From Leptospiraceae bacterium (lineage in GTDB: Bacteria; Spirochaetota; Leptospiria; Leptospirales; Leptospiraceae): DNA of 64,000 bases. The notes under the pieces are model-generated. The model did not search any database. It was given only the letters and a program-made list of their open reading frames with translations, and was not told the DNA's origin. Both the position numbers and the translations under genes were made by a program. This document shows, one piece after another, positions 26,944-35,258 of the stretch (the first letter of the stretch is position 1; every line of letters starts with the position of its first letter). Location of the stretch: the NCBI GenBank assembly GCA_016708435.1, contig JADJFV010000038.1, positions 1 through 64,000 on the forward strand, written 5' to 3'.

Positions 26944-27028
26944 CTGCGCTCGCGATGGGAGTGGCTTGGTTCTGATTGCCAAGGCTTCTCATTCTTGGCA
27001 ATCAGAACGGAACCCACGGACAGCGCAG
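26944..27028. repeat. Large imperfect palindrome with a 15-bp perfect core
   Basis: GTTCTGATTGCCAAG at 26969-26983 pairs exactly with CTTGGCAATCAGAAC at 26994-27008 around a 10-base loop. Outside it CTGCGCT (26944-26950) pairs with AGCGCAG (27022-27028). It lies between the DUF1564 gene and a convergent membrane protein gene and could act as a terminator, though there is no T-tract. Confidence 0.55.
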
Positions 27029-27050
27029 TCGGCTCACCTACGGCAAATAC

Positions 27051-27356
27051 TCATTTTTCTCTATGAAAGTTGCCGAAGCGCCCAGAAATACCTTTTGAGT
27101 TTGGATGTTTTCTTTTATAACGTAGAGATTTTCCGACTCCAAAAAGGCTTATTATAATCCAAAAACTTTCAATAATCACGGAGGAAAGATTCCAATTATA
27201 AAAAAGGGAATAAAGAATTAACATCGCCCCAACTAAATTTATAACTGAGTAGGATAGAGAGTTCGCTTTAATTCTTTCTAATTGTAGCAGCACATAGGAA
27301 ATGAGAATAAGGAAAACACCTATTAGACCGATCACATCATGTATGTCGTCAATCAT
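27051..27356 (-). CDS. Small membrane protein, CBU_0592-like
   Basis: This 101-residue protein has three hydrophobic helices (about residues 8-26, 37-54 and 58-76) and a basic tail. The pattern DVIGLIGVFLILISYVLLQL...YSVINLVGAMLILYSLFYNWN...SFWIIISLFGV matches the small CBU_0592-type membrane family, which has no established function. It lies three bases after a DUF4349 gene on the same strand, so the two form an operon. Confidence 0.75.
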   Translation of the reverse strand: MIDDIHDVIGLIGVFLILISYVLLQLERIKANSLSYSVINLVGAMLILYSLFYNWNLSSVIIESFWIIISLFGVGKSLRYKRKHPNSKGISGRFGNFHREK

Positions 27357-27359
27357 ATA

Positions 27360-28274
27360 TTATTCCAGGTATTTCTTGAGCAAGTCAGGAAATATTTTTA
27401 ATTTTTCAAGGATGAGGATAAATAGAAATATACCCATAGCGGCAAATACGAATAAAACCATTAGTAGCAGATAATACTTGATAGTCCATTCGAGTGCTAC
27501 CTTAAATCGATGCAGAAAAATTGTGAGCCAAGATTTCTTTGCTTGTCCTGATTCTGATAACGAAAATTTAATGGTGCAAAATTCATTTTCTGTGTCGAAT
27601 TCTCCGAGCTTCACTCCTAGCTTTTGAATTGACTCTTCCACTTCTAAAATTTTATTTTCCAAATTTATCAGTTCATCAATTTTTCCTCCCTTACCTTTGA
27701 AAGAGATGAGAGCAGTTCTTGTTTTTTCCAATGATTCCCTTTGTGCATTCAAATCACTGTATTCGTTTGTCTTATCGGTTTTATTTACTTGTATCGATTC
27801 TAGTCTTCCGATTTTTTTAATTTCTAAAATCATTTCGTCAAACTTATCGGGATTAACCCCTATCCCTAGATTCAAATGTCTTTTTCCTTCGAGTCCTGAA
27901 CTTTCTTCGTATTGAATTAGCGCTTTAAAATTCTTGATTAACTCTCTCGTATTCTTTTCTTCTTTTTCAAATTCATTCGTGCTAGATGCCAGCGAGCCGA
28001 CTTTTTCATATTTCTGATCGAAACTTTTCGTCTGAGCGGGTAATGTCAAACTTTGATTCTCTGTCTTGTAAAATTTCTTTTCACTCGCATAATTCTTCCT
28101 GATTAACTCAAACCCATTCTGCGTATTAAAACTCTGACCAGGTGTTTGCCTGACTGCATCATCAGAATATTCTACATACCCATATATTAGCCGCAGAGAA
28201 AATAAGCCTGCGAATGAAATTAGAAAATAGAGAAATATTTTTTTAAATTTAGTTTTTAGAAATTCCTTTTCCAT
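27360..28274 (-). CDS. DUF4349 membrane protein
   Basis: This 304-residue protein has one N-terminal membrane helix (about 12-32), a large periplasmic domain and a second helix near the C-terminus (about 262-290). The periplasmic part matches DUF4349. It contains HLNLGIGVNPDKFDEMILEI, then KIGRLESIQVNKTDKTNEYSDL, a coiled coil (RESLEKTRTALISF to EVEESIQKLG) and the final FCTIKFSLSE strand. The family is found in many bacteria, often beside transporters or lipoproteins, without a known function. It is the first gene of a two-gene operon with the small membrane protein. Confidence 0.85.
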   Translation of the reverse strand: MEKEFLKTKFKKIFLYFLISFAGLFSLRLIYGYVEYSDDAVRQTPGQSFNTQNGFELIRKNYASEKKFYKTENQSLTLPAQTKSFDQKYEKVGSLASSTNEFEKEEKNTRELIKNFKALIQYEESSGLEGKRHLNLGIGVNPDKFDEMILEIKKIGRLESIQVNKTDKTNEYSDLNAQRESLEKTRTALISFKGKGGKIDELINLENKILEVEESIQKLGVKLGEFDTENEFCTIKFSLSESGQAKKSWLTIFLHRFKVALEWTIKYYLLLMVLFVFAAMGIFLFILILEKLKIFPDLLKKYLE

Positions 28275-28389
28275 AGCCCCAACCTAGTTTTTATTTTGTA
28301 AGATTCATTATCGTAACTCCTATGGAATCGGCTATAAAAAATCTAAATTATTTCGTTGAAAAACTTATACACCAATAAACATTAGGAGT

Positions 28390-29562
28390 ATGCTGCCTCA
28401 AAATGCAAACTCAGGCGTTCAATTGACATTCAGCTCTCTCGCTGACGAAAAAATTAAAGAGCTCCAAGCTATCATCGATGGAATTACAGAACCGTTGATT
28501 CTAATTGATCAAAATTTCGACATCAAGCGCGTGAACCAAGCCACTTTGAGTTTTACAAATGAAGCGGGTTACAGAGATTTAACCAAGCAAAAATGCTACA
28601 CTAAACTGTATGGACGAGAAAATATTTGTCCTTACTGTCCATTCCTTTCTCATAAAATGGAGCACTCCGATTTTTCAGATGTATTCGATGTAAAATCAAA
28701 TCCTATTCCAGAAATTAAACGAGAAGTTCTCTTTAAATACGATGGAAAAAATCAAAATCTGAATCTTTCTTTTTTTCCACTCATCGACAAAGACGGAGCC
28801 ATTTATTCTTTCGTTGAAAAAATTAGTAACATCACAAAGATCAAAGAAAAGGAAGAAGAAAATCTTCGCATGAGAAATCTCGCTTCTCTAGGTATTATGA
28901 TTTCTGGTGTCGCTCATGAGTTGAACAATCCATTAACGGGCATTAGCCTCACTGTGCAAAATTTAGTAAACAATCTTTCTCATTTTGCTCCGGAGCTAAT
29001 ACTCAATCGCCTCGACCTAATTCAAAAAGACCTTGCTCGAGCAGCTCTCATTGTATCTGACATTATCAGTTTTGCAAAGCCCGAGCGTTCTAAATATACG
29101 TTAGCCGATCTAGTAGAGGTTATTTATAAAGCAAAAGAAACAGTTCAGAGACTCTATCCTGATTTATCTAAAAATGTTACTTGGGAAATCAATGCTGATG
29201 ATGAATATATTTTCTATTTCAATCCATTTAAAATCGAACGTCTCTTTTTAAACTTATTTAGAAATTCTCTTCAGGCTTTTGACTATACTAAGGGCTACAT
29301 CCGAGTAGACGTTAAGAAGAAAAAAAATTCTACCATCGTCACAATTGAAGACAATGCTGGAGGTATTCCTGAAAATGTTCTCGATAAAATATTTGATCCC
29401 TTTTATTCCAATCGTAAAGAAGGCAGTGGCACTGGATTAGGACTATCCATTTGTCACTCTATTGTTAAAGATCACAACGGTAAGATCAATGTAAAATCTT
29501 CCGATGATCGAACTAAGTTTTCCATCTCAATCCCAACTATTAAATCACAGACAAGAAAATGA
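28390..29562 (+). CDS. Soluble PAS-domain histidine kinase with a Cys cluster
   Basis: This 390-residue kinase has no membrane segment. An N-terminal PAS domain (about 22-150) carries C69, C80 and C83 in the pattern C-x10-C-x2-C (ICPYCPFL). That could bind a metal or respond to redox, though this is inference. A linker coiled coil follows (KEKEEENLRMRNL). The phosphoacceptor His is in SGVAHELNNPLTG (near residue 178), and the ATPase has FRNSLQAFDYT, EDNAGGIPENV and GTGLGLSICHSIV. Its stop codon overlaps the start of the response regulator gene by four bases, so the two are a cognate pair. Confidence 0.92.
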   Translation: MLPQNANSGVQLTFSSLADEKIKELQAIIDGITEPLILIDQNFDIKRVNQATLSFTNEAGYRDLTKQKCYTKLYGRENICPYCPFLSHKMEHSDFSDVFDVKSNPIPEIKREVLFKYDGKNQNLNLSFFPLIDKDGAIYSFVEKISNITKIKEKEEENLRMRNLASLGIMISGVAHELNNPLTGISLTVQNLVNNLSHFAPELILNRLDLIQKDLARAALIVSDIISFAKPERSKYTLADLVEVIYKAKETVQRLYPDLSKNVTWEINADDEYIFYFNPFKIERLFLNLFRNSLQAFDYTKGYIRVDVKKKKNSTIVTIEDNAGGIPENVLDKIFDPFYSNRKEGSGTGLGLSICHSIVKDHNGKINVKSSDDRTKFSISIPTIKSQTRK

Positions 29563-30548
29563 AAAAAATATTAATCGTAGAAGACATCCACTCCATTAGA
29601 ACCGCTATCAAAGATGTATTAGCCATTGAATACTCTGCATTTGATGCTAAAAATTATTCCGAAGCCGTTGAAATTCTGAAATCTGAAAAGATAGACCTTT
29701 TGATTACTGACATCAAGATGCCAGGCAAATCCGGTCTCGATCTAATTCGTCATGTTAGAGAGCACTATCCCGAAACTCTTTATACTCTTATCACTGCCTA
29801 TAACATCAACGATTATATCAAGTTTGCTAAAGATTACGGAGTATGGAATATTATCCCCAAGTATTCTTTTTTGGATTTACAATTCATCTCCGTTATGGTT
29901 AACAAGCTATTAACCGGTGATATTTTTGGCGTCGAAAAATATTTTGACAAAGATCTAATCATCAATGATAAAAATACAGTTGGTAAATTTGAAACTCCTC
30001 CACCCAAAGGAATAGTATTTAAAACAATCAAGTCAGACAAAGAACGAGAGTTTTTATCCAATCGCATAGGAAAATTCCTAATTGAAAAAGGTGCTCCCAA
30101 AATAATCAATCAAGTCATCGAGGAACTAACGTCTAACGCTATGATTCGTGCCCCCCGCGATGAAAAAGGAAAATCAAAATACCAACTAGAACTTCCAGCA
30201 CGCGATCTACTGATTAGTGATGAAAAAATTGAGCTCTCCGAGAGCGACTATTTCGAAATAGGTTACGGAACTTACAATAAAACATTTATCATTGTTACCC
30301 GCGATAAATTTGGCTCACTCAAGAAAGAAGAAATTTTAAACCGACTCGATAGACATATAAACGTCGATGAAACTACAGGACTTCCTCCCGGCATAAGCGA
30401 CTCTCACGGGCGCGGACTCTATATTTGCCGCGAAGTCTCTGATAGTATTATTTTTAATATCGAAAAAGGAGTCCGCACGGAAGTAATTACCTTCTTAGAT
30501 AACAATGAGAATAAGTCCTATAAGTCGCTTTCGATTTATGAAAAATGA
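29559..30548 (+). CDS. Response regulator with an RsbW-like ATPase output domain
   Basis: This 329-residue regulator has a canonical receiver at residues 1-120 with D9, phosphoacceptor D51 in LLITDIKMPG, T79 and K101. The output half (about 160-325) is not a DNA-binding domain. It has an N-box-like VIEELTSNAMIRAPRDE and a C-terminal SHGRGLYICREVSDS, which together fit the GHKL ATPase fold of anti-sigma factors such as RsbW and SpoIIAB. The G1 box is weak (VTRDKFGS). An insertion of about 50 residues (PARDLLISDEKIELSESDYF) separates the boxes. It is translationally coupled to the kinase upstream. A likely role is phosphorylation-controlled partner switching, but this is inference. Confidence 0.8.
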   Translation: MKKILIVEDIHSIRTAIKDVLAIEYSAFDAKNYSEAVEILKSEKIDLLITDIKMPGKSGLDLIRHVREHYPETLYTLITAYNINDYIKFAKDYGVWNIIPKYSFLDLQFISVMVNKLLTGDIFGVEKYFDKDLIINDKNTVGKFETPPPKGIVFKTIKSDKEREFLSNRIGKFLIEKGAPKIINQVIEELTSNAMIRAPRDEKGKSKYQLELPARDLLISDEKIELSESDYFEIGYGTYNKTFIIVTRDKFGSLKKEEILNRLDRHINVDETTGLPPGISDSHGRGLYICREVSDSIIFNIEKGVRTEVITFLDNNENKSYKSLSIYEK

Positions 30549-30550
30549 AA

Positions 30551-32386
30551 TTAGCCTACTACCACATACTCGACTGGGTAACTGTAATTATACGCTTTTG
30601 TCTTTGGTGCAAATGCAACTAAGATTGTAAGAATTCCTACTCGTCCCATAAACATCACAACGGAAATTACAATTTTACTCAGGTCGGAGAGACTCGGTGT
30701 GATTCCTCTTGTCAGACCTACAGTTCCGAAAGCAGACACTACTTCGTAACAAATATCTAGAAATGGAAATGGCTCTACTAGTATCATCGAAAAAATTGCG
30801 ATAAAAATAATGAACAGAGACAAAACAATAGTAGCCGACGCACGCGAAATAGAAGCAGGAGAAATCGTTCTATTAAATATATCCAATCGGTTTCTTCCTC
30901 TAACTAAGTCTACTATATGTAAGGCGCTAACTGCAAATGTGCTCGTCTTGATTCCTCCTCCCGTTGAATTCGGCGAAGCTCCAATCCACATGAGTAGGAA
31001 AGAGAAGAATACCATTGGCACACCCATCTTTGCAATATCAAGAGTGTTAAATCCTGCTGTTCTTGAAGTAACTGAGTAAAAAATGGAATGAAAAATTCTC
31101 TCTGACCATGGTAGATTTTTGAGAGTATAGTTTGTTTCCAGGAAATAATAAGCAATAGCCCCTAGAAAGAAGAAAAGAATACTTACAATGATTACTAATT
31201 TAGTCGAAACAGAGAGCTTGATATGACTTGCATCGGGAGTAAATATTTTTTTTGAAATTTCGCTTACGACTGGAAAGCCAAGCCCTCCGAAAATAATTAA
31301 AACCATAATTGTCGTGAGATAGATTTTTCCTTCTATAAAAAAAGTTTCTGCTAGCCCATTTGGAAAAAGAGAGAATCCTGCGTTACAAAATGCAGAAATA
31401 GAATGAAATATCGAGAAGAAAATTTTCTCCATTCCATTTAACTTTGCTTGATTCGGTAAATAATTATACAGAAGTTGTGCTCCCACGGCTTCTATGATAA
31501 GAGTCTGAATTGCGATATGCCGGATAATCTTTTTTACTCTCCCGATTGCCTCTTCACTCAGCAAATCTTTCATAAGTAATTTATCATTTACCGAAGCCTG
31601 TCCAGCTAAAAAAATTGAGAAGAAAGTCGTCAGAGTAATAAGCCCTAGTCCTCCGACTTGAATTAAAAATAAAACTATCACTTGACCCATCGTAGTAAAG
31701 GAATCAAATATATTAATCGTAGAAAGCCCGGTTACACAAGTAGCACTTACAACTGTGAAGATAATATCAATTAACCGTAAATCAACCTTTTGTGATTTGG
31801 GTAAAGAAAGTAGGAGTGTTCCAATGATTCCAATCGATGCAAAGCTAAAGAAAAAAATACGGGAAGGATTTAGTTTTTTTAAATTATAGATTCTAGTATT
31901 TCGAACAAGTCTTGCCATATTTGAAAAAATTAGAAAAATCTGATTGATCGACAAGAAAAGGAGTGCTGTGTCCTTTGTTCCAAATTCACCTAAGTGCAGA
32001 TAATTGACAATATCCTGTTCAAAAATTTTCTGTAACAACACCAGTGCTACTACCATTAGTTCAGGCTTGTGATTTTTTATATAGACAGGATATTCTTCTG
32101 TAGTAAAGATAAAGCCGATGATCTCGTAGAGTAATAGATAATTAATTGCAAATGAGTTTACAATCCAAATATAATTTCCCCATTCACGACTATAATAAAA
32201 ACCATATTCGATTGTTAAAGTTGAAATAGACAAAAGCCCACAAAGAGCAAAGAGTGCGCGACTAACGTTTCTTGTGTAAATAAAATGAAATCCGTGGATT
32301 AAAGTTTTTATTTCTATGAGTTTTGCTACGATCTGATGCAACCAAACGAGAGCTTCTCTTTTTTTCCTATTTTTATTCCAAAGCAT
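30551..32386 (-). CDS. TrkH/KtrB-type potassium uptake protein
   Basis: This 611-residue membrane protein is the pore subunit of a Trk/Ktr potassium transporter. The four pore-loop Gly motifs are all present: SATCVTGLSTI, SAFCNAGFSLF, TSRTAGFNTLD and SAFGTVGLTRG. There is an unusual N-terminal extension of about 180 residues with extra hydrophobic helices before the conserved core begins at FFFSFASIGIIGTLLLSLP. The regulatory NAD-binding subunit (TrkA/KtrA) is not next to it, so it must be encoded elsewhere. The stop codon is two bases from the convergent response regulator gene. Confidence 0.9.
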   Translation of the reverse strand: MLWNKNRKKREALVWLHQIVAKLIEIKTLIHGFHFIYTRNVSRALFALCGLLSISTLTIEYGFYYSREWGNYIWIVNSFAINYLLLYEIIGFIFTTEEYPVYIKNHKPELMVVALVLLQKIFEQDIVNYLHLGEFGTKDTALLFLSINQIFLIFSNMARLVRNTRIYNLKKLNPSRIFFFSFASIGIIGTLLLSLPKSQKVDLRLIDIIFTVVSATCVTGLSTINIFDSFTTMGQVIVLFLIQVGGLGLITLTTFFSIFLAGQASVNDKLLMKDLLSEEAIGRVKKIIRHIAIQTLIIEAVGAQLLYNYLPNQAKLNGMEKIFFSIFHSISAFCNAGFSLFPNGLAETFFIEGKIYLTTIMVLIIFGGLGFPVVSEISKKIFTPDASHIKLSVSTKLVIIVSILFFFLGAIAYYFLETNYTLKNLPWSERIFHSIFYSVTSRTAGFNTLDIAKMGVPMVFFSFLLMWIGASPNSTGGGIKTSTFAVSALHIVDLVRGRNRLDIFNRTISPASISRASATIVLSLFIIFIAIFSMILVEPFPFLDICYEVVSAFGTVGLTRGITPSLSDLSKIVISVVMFMGRVGILTILVAFAPKTKAYNYSYPVEYVVVG

Positions 32387-32514
32387 AAACGATTTACCTT
32401 AGCTTCTAATTTCATCTTCATCTAAATTAAATTGCATTTAGAATGAAATTAATTTTTCGTTTGAAGAAAAAATAATATACATCTAAGATTAATTTTATAT
32501 ATTCTTTAATCGCA

Positions 32515-33453
32515 ATGGAAAACCAGATTTTAGAACAAACGCCTGATGAGGAAGACTTTTCCATTGAACTCGTTCGAGCTCAAATACATGGCGTTAATTC
32601 AACCCGAAACTTTTTAGCAAACCTTCCTGCAGAAGATTTTTTTGATCTCATAGAAAAGAATCAATCTTTTCAGTCCTTTCAACAATGGATGAACTATTAC
32701 CTCTGGCTATTTCGAAGTGATCAAGAATTTCAGCAGATTATAAGTCATCCTAAGTTTCCTACAAAATTTTTACTTCAATTCATTTACTTTTCTCTTGGAA
32801 AATGGATTTCAGCCGATAACGAGCCCGATGAATTTTTTATGGAAATTGCAAATCTTTTTTCTCCTGAGAAATGCCTTCAGATTTTGATCGAAGAAAAAGT
32901 TGCCGATCTGGATGTAAATCTCGCTCTCGCTTTGATTTCCAATTTAGATGAGAGTGGAATTAATTATTATTTCGAAAGAACTGGAAATCGAGATGATGAG
33001 ACAAATTTTTTCTACGATTTGTTTAGTGAACTCGAAGACTCAATGATAAAATCTTTTTTCATTAAGAATCCAGAACTCTATACACATATTCTTCAAATGT
33101 TTAAGAAAGAGAAAGATAAATCAGAAGAACATCGCATAAAGTTCGAGAGGTTTGTCGAAAAGTTTAAAGTAGATTTGGAGATAATCGATCTTACCCTCGA
33201 TATAAAAGAAAAAGTAATACGTAAATTTGACATGGAGAAGGAAAAGACTTTACCATGTAGTCAAAGAGATTTAAAACGTCTCGTTGGAATTATTAATGCG
33301 CTCAAAGATAACAAAAGTGCGATAGATATAGTTCAAATCCTTTATCGACAAAAGACAATTATTGATCGAGAAGAGAAGGAACTAATAAGAAGCATCCTTA
33401 CCGATGATTATCTGCGCAATATGATTAATGTTTCTGAAAATGTAAAATTGTAG
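32515..33453 (+). CDS. Hypothetical cytoplasmic protein, helical and acidic
   Basis: I do not recognise this 312-residue protein. It is acidic, predicted almost entirely helical, and rich in Phe, Glu and Leu (for example FFDLIEKNQSFQSFQQWMNY and CLQILIEEKVADLDVNLALA), with no signal peptide or membrane helix. The layout of paired amphipathic helices suggests an alpha-solenoid scaffold. The start ATG at 32515 follows an AT-rich stretch without a clear ribosome binding site. The gene is divergent from the potassium transporter. Confidence 0.6.
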   Translation: MENQILEQTPDEEDFSIELVRAQIHGVNSTRNFLANLPAEDFFDLIEKNQSFQSFQQWMNYYLWLFRSDQEFQQIISHPKFPTKFLLQFIYFSLGKWISADNEPDEFFMEIANLFSPEKCLQILIEEKVADLDVNLALALISNLDESGINYYFERTGNRDDETNFFYDLFSELEDSMIKSFFIKNPELYTHILQMFKKEKDKSEEHRIKFERFVEKFKVDLEIIDLTLDIKEKVIRKFDMEKEKTLPCSQRDLKRLVGIINALKDNKSAIDIVQILYRQKTIIDREEKELIRSILTDDYLRNMINVSENVKL

Positions 33454-33504
33454 TTGAAATCTTCTGATACGGATTTTCGGATAGGCACATAGAATTTGTC
33501 AAGG

Positions 33505-33558
33505 TGAGCCTGTCGAATCCATGACTTTATTGAGAAAGGTCGCCCGTCGACAGGCTCA
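33505..33558. repeat. Inverted repeat TGAGCCTGTCGA
   Basis: TGAGCCTGTCGA at 33505-33516 and its exact complement TCGACAGGCTCA at 33547-33558 flank 30 bases. It lies between the hypothetical gene and the end of a convergent operon. The sequence is of a type I have seen repeated in other genomes. It may double as a terminator. Confidence 0.55.
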
Positions 33559-33612
33559 GGATGACAATTAAAGTGCATAAATTATTACATTACAATTTCT
33601 TATCGCTTTAAA

Positions 33613-34350
33613 TTAAAAGTCCTTACTACCGATCACAAAAGAGAAGTTGAAATTGGATTGGTTTTTATAAAATTGGCTTTGGTCTGAGTGCGGCAAATTG
33701 GCATTATTTTCTTTTTTATTTTTCATGTATTCGTCATAGGCATTTATATCAGAAATCATATTTGCAGCAGAAAATCCTCCCGCACACAAAACCGCAAACG
33801 CAAATCCCTGAGTCGTCTTCAAAAAATTTACATCTCCGCTGGCTCTTCCGACTAATATTGTTATACCTACAGATAAAGCTGCCGCAAATGGAAACGTTGT
33901 CAAGAAGATAATCTCCATTCTCCGTCCTCTCGTTTCTACATATGGCTCAATGTCGCGATTCATAAACTGTCGTTTCTTTTCTTTATTAATCTTATCTTTT
34001 TCTCTTTGTCTCGCGATTGCCTCTGGATTTATTTTTCCAGTAATTGGATCTATGGGCAAATTACTAATTTGCGGTTGCATCGGATTTTGAGATTGGTCGT
34101 TGGTTCTGCGAATTGAATTTTGTTGTCCCTGCATTAAGCTACTCAAATCGGGTTGTCTTTGCACATTCTTTGGAGTTACGAGTGCAGGTTTCTGAAATTT
34201 GGGAGGGAGATCATACTCTTTATAATTACCATCACCTGCTGCGTCCCCGCCTTTTTGATTTTTCATATTATAGTCGTAAGTGTCGTAAAAATCTCCTCTC
34301 TGAGCAAAAACTGGAAAGGTAAGAATTAGAATTAAAAAAAATTTATACAT
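33613..34350 (-). CDS. Exported membrane-associated hypothetical protein
   Basis: This protein of about 245 residues starts, in my reading, at the ATG at 34348-34350, which puts a signal peptide (MYKFFLILILTFPVFAQ) at the N-terminus; an ATG at 34392 would overlap the upstream gene. The middle (about 45-115) is rich in Gln, Asn and Pro and is probably disordered. Two hydrophobic helices follow (about 142-162 and 172-190: FPFAAALSVGITILVG and FAFAVLCAGGFSAANMI). I cannot assign a function. It is the last gene of a four-gene operon with a penicillin-binding protein, an MFS exporter and another unknown. Confidence 0.6.
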   Translation of the reverse strand: MYKFFLILILTFPVFAQRGDFYDTYDYNMKNQKGGDAAGDGNYKEYDLPPKFQKPALVTPKNVQRQPDLSSLMQGQQNSIRRTNDQSQNPMQPQISNLPIDPITGKINPEAIARQREKDKINKEKKRQFMNRDIEPYVETRGRRMEIIFLTTFPFAAALSVGITILVGRASGDVNFLKTTQGFAFAVLCAGGFSAANMISDINAYDEYMKNKKENNANLPHSDQSQFYKNQSNFNFSFVIGSKDF

Positions 34351-34373
34351 GTAATTAACTTTGATTAGCCTCA

Positions 34374-35258
34374 CTAATTCAGAATTTTCCATCTCATATT
34401 TCCAGAAGGGGAAGTCCCTCTTTCAAATGAGTGTTTACTCAGCCAGAAAATAAAATTTCTTTTTGTGATCTCTGTTATTGCTCCGTCCCCGTGAATGATT
34501 TCTAAAATTTCATAGAAATGGGAAAAATGTGACAATGCTTTTTCGTAAGATACGGAAAGAAAACGAATCGCAAGCGTTAGATATTCAATGTATACAGGCT
34601 CATAAATTTTGCCTAATGTCCAATGAGGTTGTGAAATTTTTAAGTTTTGCTTGATTGGTTCAATGATATGCGAGTAGTCAATTTCATCAAATAGTTCTGA
34701 GTAGTTACGCGGTCTATCGGTATTAACCGCTTCCGTTTCAGAAAAGAATAATCCTTTGTCAAAGGTTTGCACTTCGAAATCTATAATCTCTCCATTAGCG
34801 CGGATTACATTTTTGATAGGAATAATTCGAGTAGAAAAATAAATTCTATCCGTTTCAATGGCGGGGTGTTTTACTTGCGAAGCGGATACTTTTATTTTAT
34901 CTCTCAAGCTACCGCCGAGATAAGCTGCATCAATCTTGAATATATAAAGATAATTATGCCCACGGATGGAAATTTCTCTAACCAGTGAAATTTTACCTGA
35001 TTCCCGCTTGGGCTTTTGTATTGGAAGCACGCTACAATTTACCATTGCTTCTGGAATGAAATTTGATAGAATTTGTAAATAAGGATAAATGTCGTTTTCT
35101 GTTAAATCGGTATTGGAAATAGCGGGTAATGTGTATTCTGCGTTCAGTAGAATATAAGGTGAATGCAGATTATCCACAAAAATAGTCAGCGGAGAATTTT
35201 TTCCATTTAGTCCTTTTAGGAATAAATTCATTTCTTTAAGACTATTTGTTTGAATCAT
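34374..35258 (-). CDS. Hypothetical protein in the penicillin-binding protein operon
   Basis: This 294-residue soluble protein is unknown to me. It mixes beta-rich segments (SPLTIFVDNLHSPYILLNAEY, RGHNYLYIFKIDAAYLGG) with a helical C-terminal part (IEYLTLAIRFLSVSYEKALS). There is no signal peptide or repeat. Its start overlaps the end of the MFS gene by 17 bases and its stop codon is followed closely by the next gene, so it is in the operon. Confidence 0.6.
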   Translation of the reverse strand: MIQTNSLKEMNLFLKGLNGKNSPLTIFVDNLHSPYILLNAEYTLPAISNTDLTENDIYPYLQILSNFIPEAMVNCSVLPIQKPKRESGKISLVREISIRGHNYLYIFKIDAAYLGGSLRDKIKVSASQVKHPAIETDRIYFSTRIIPIKNVIRANGEIIDFEVQTFDKGLFFSETEAVNTDRPRNYSELFDEIDYSHIIEPIKQNLKISQPHWTLGKIYEPVYIEYLTLAIRFLSVSYEKALSHFSHFYEILEIIHGDGAITEITKRNFIFWLSKHSFERGTSPSGNMRWKILN

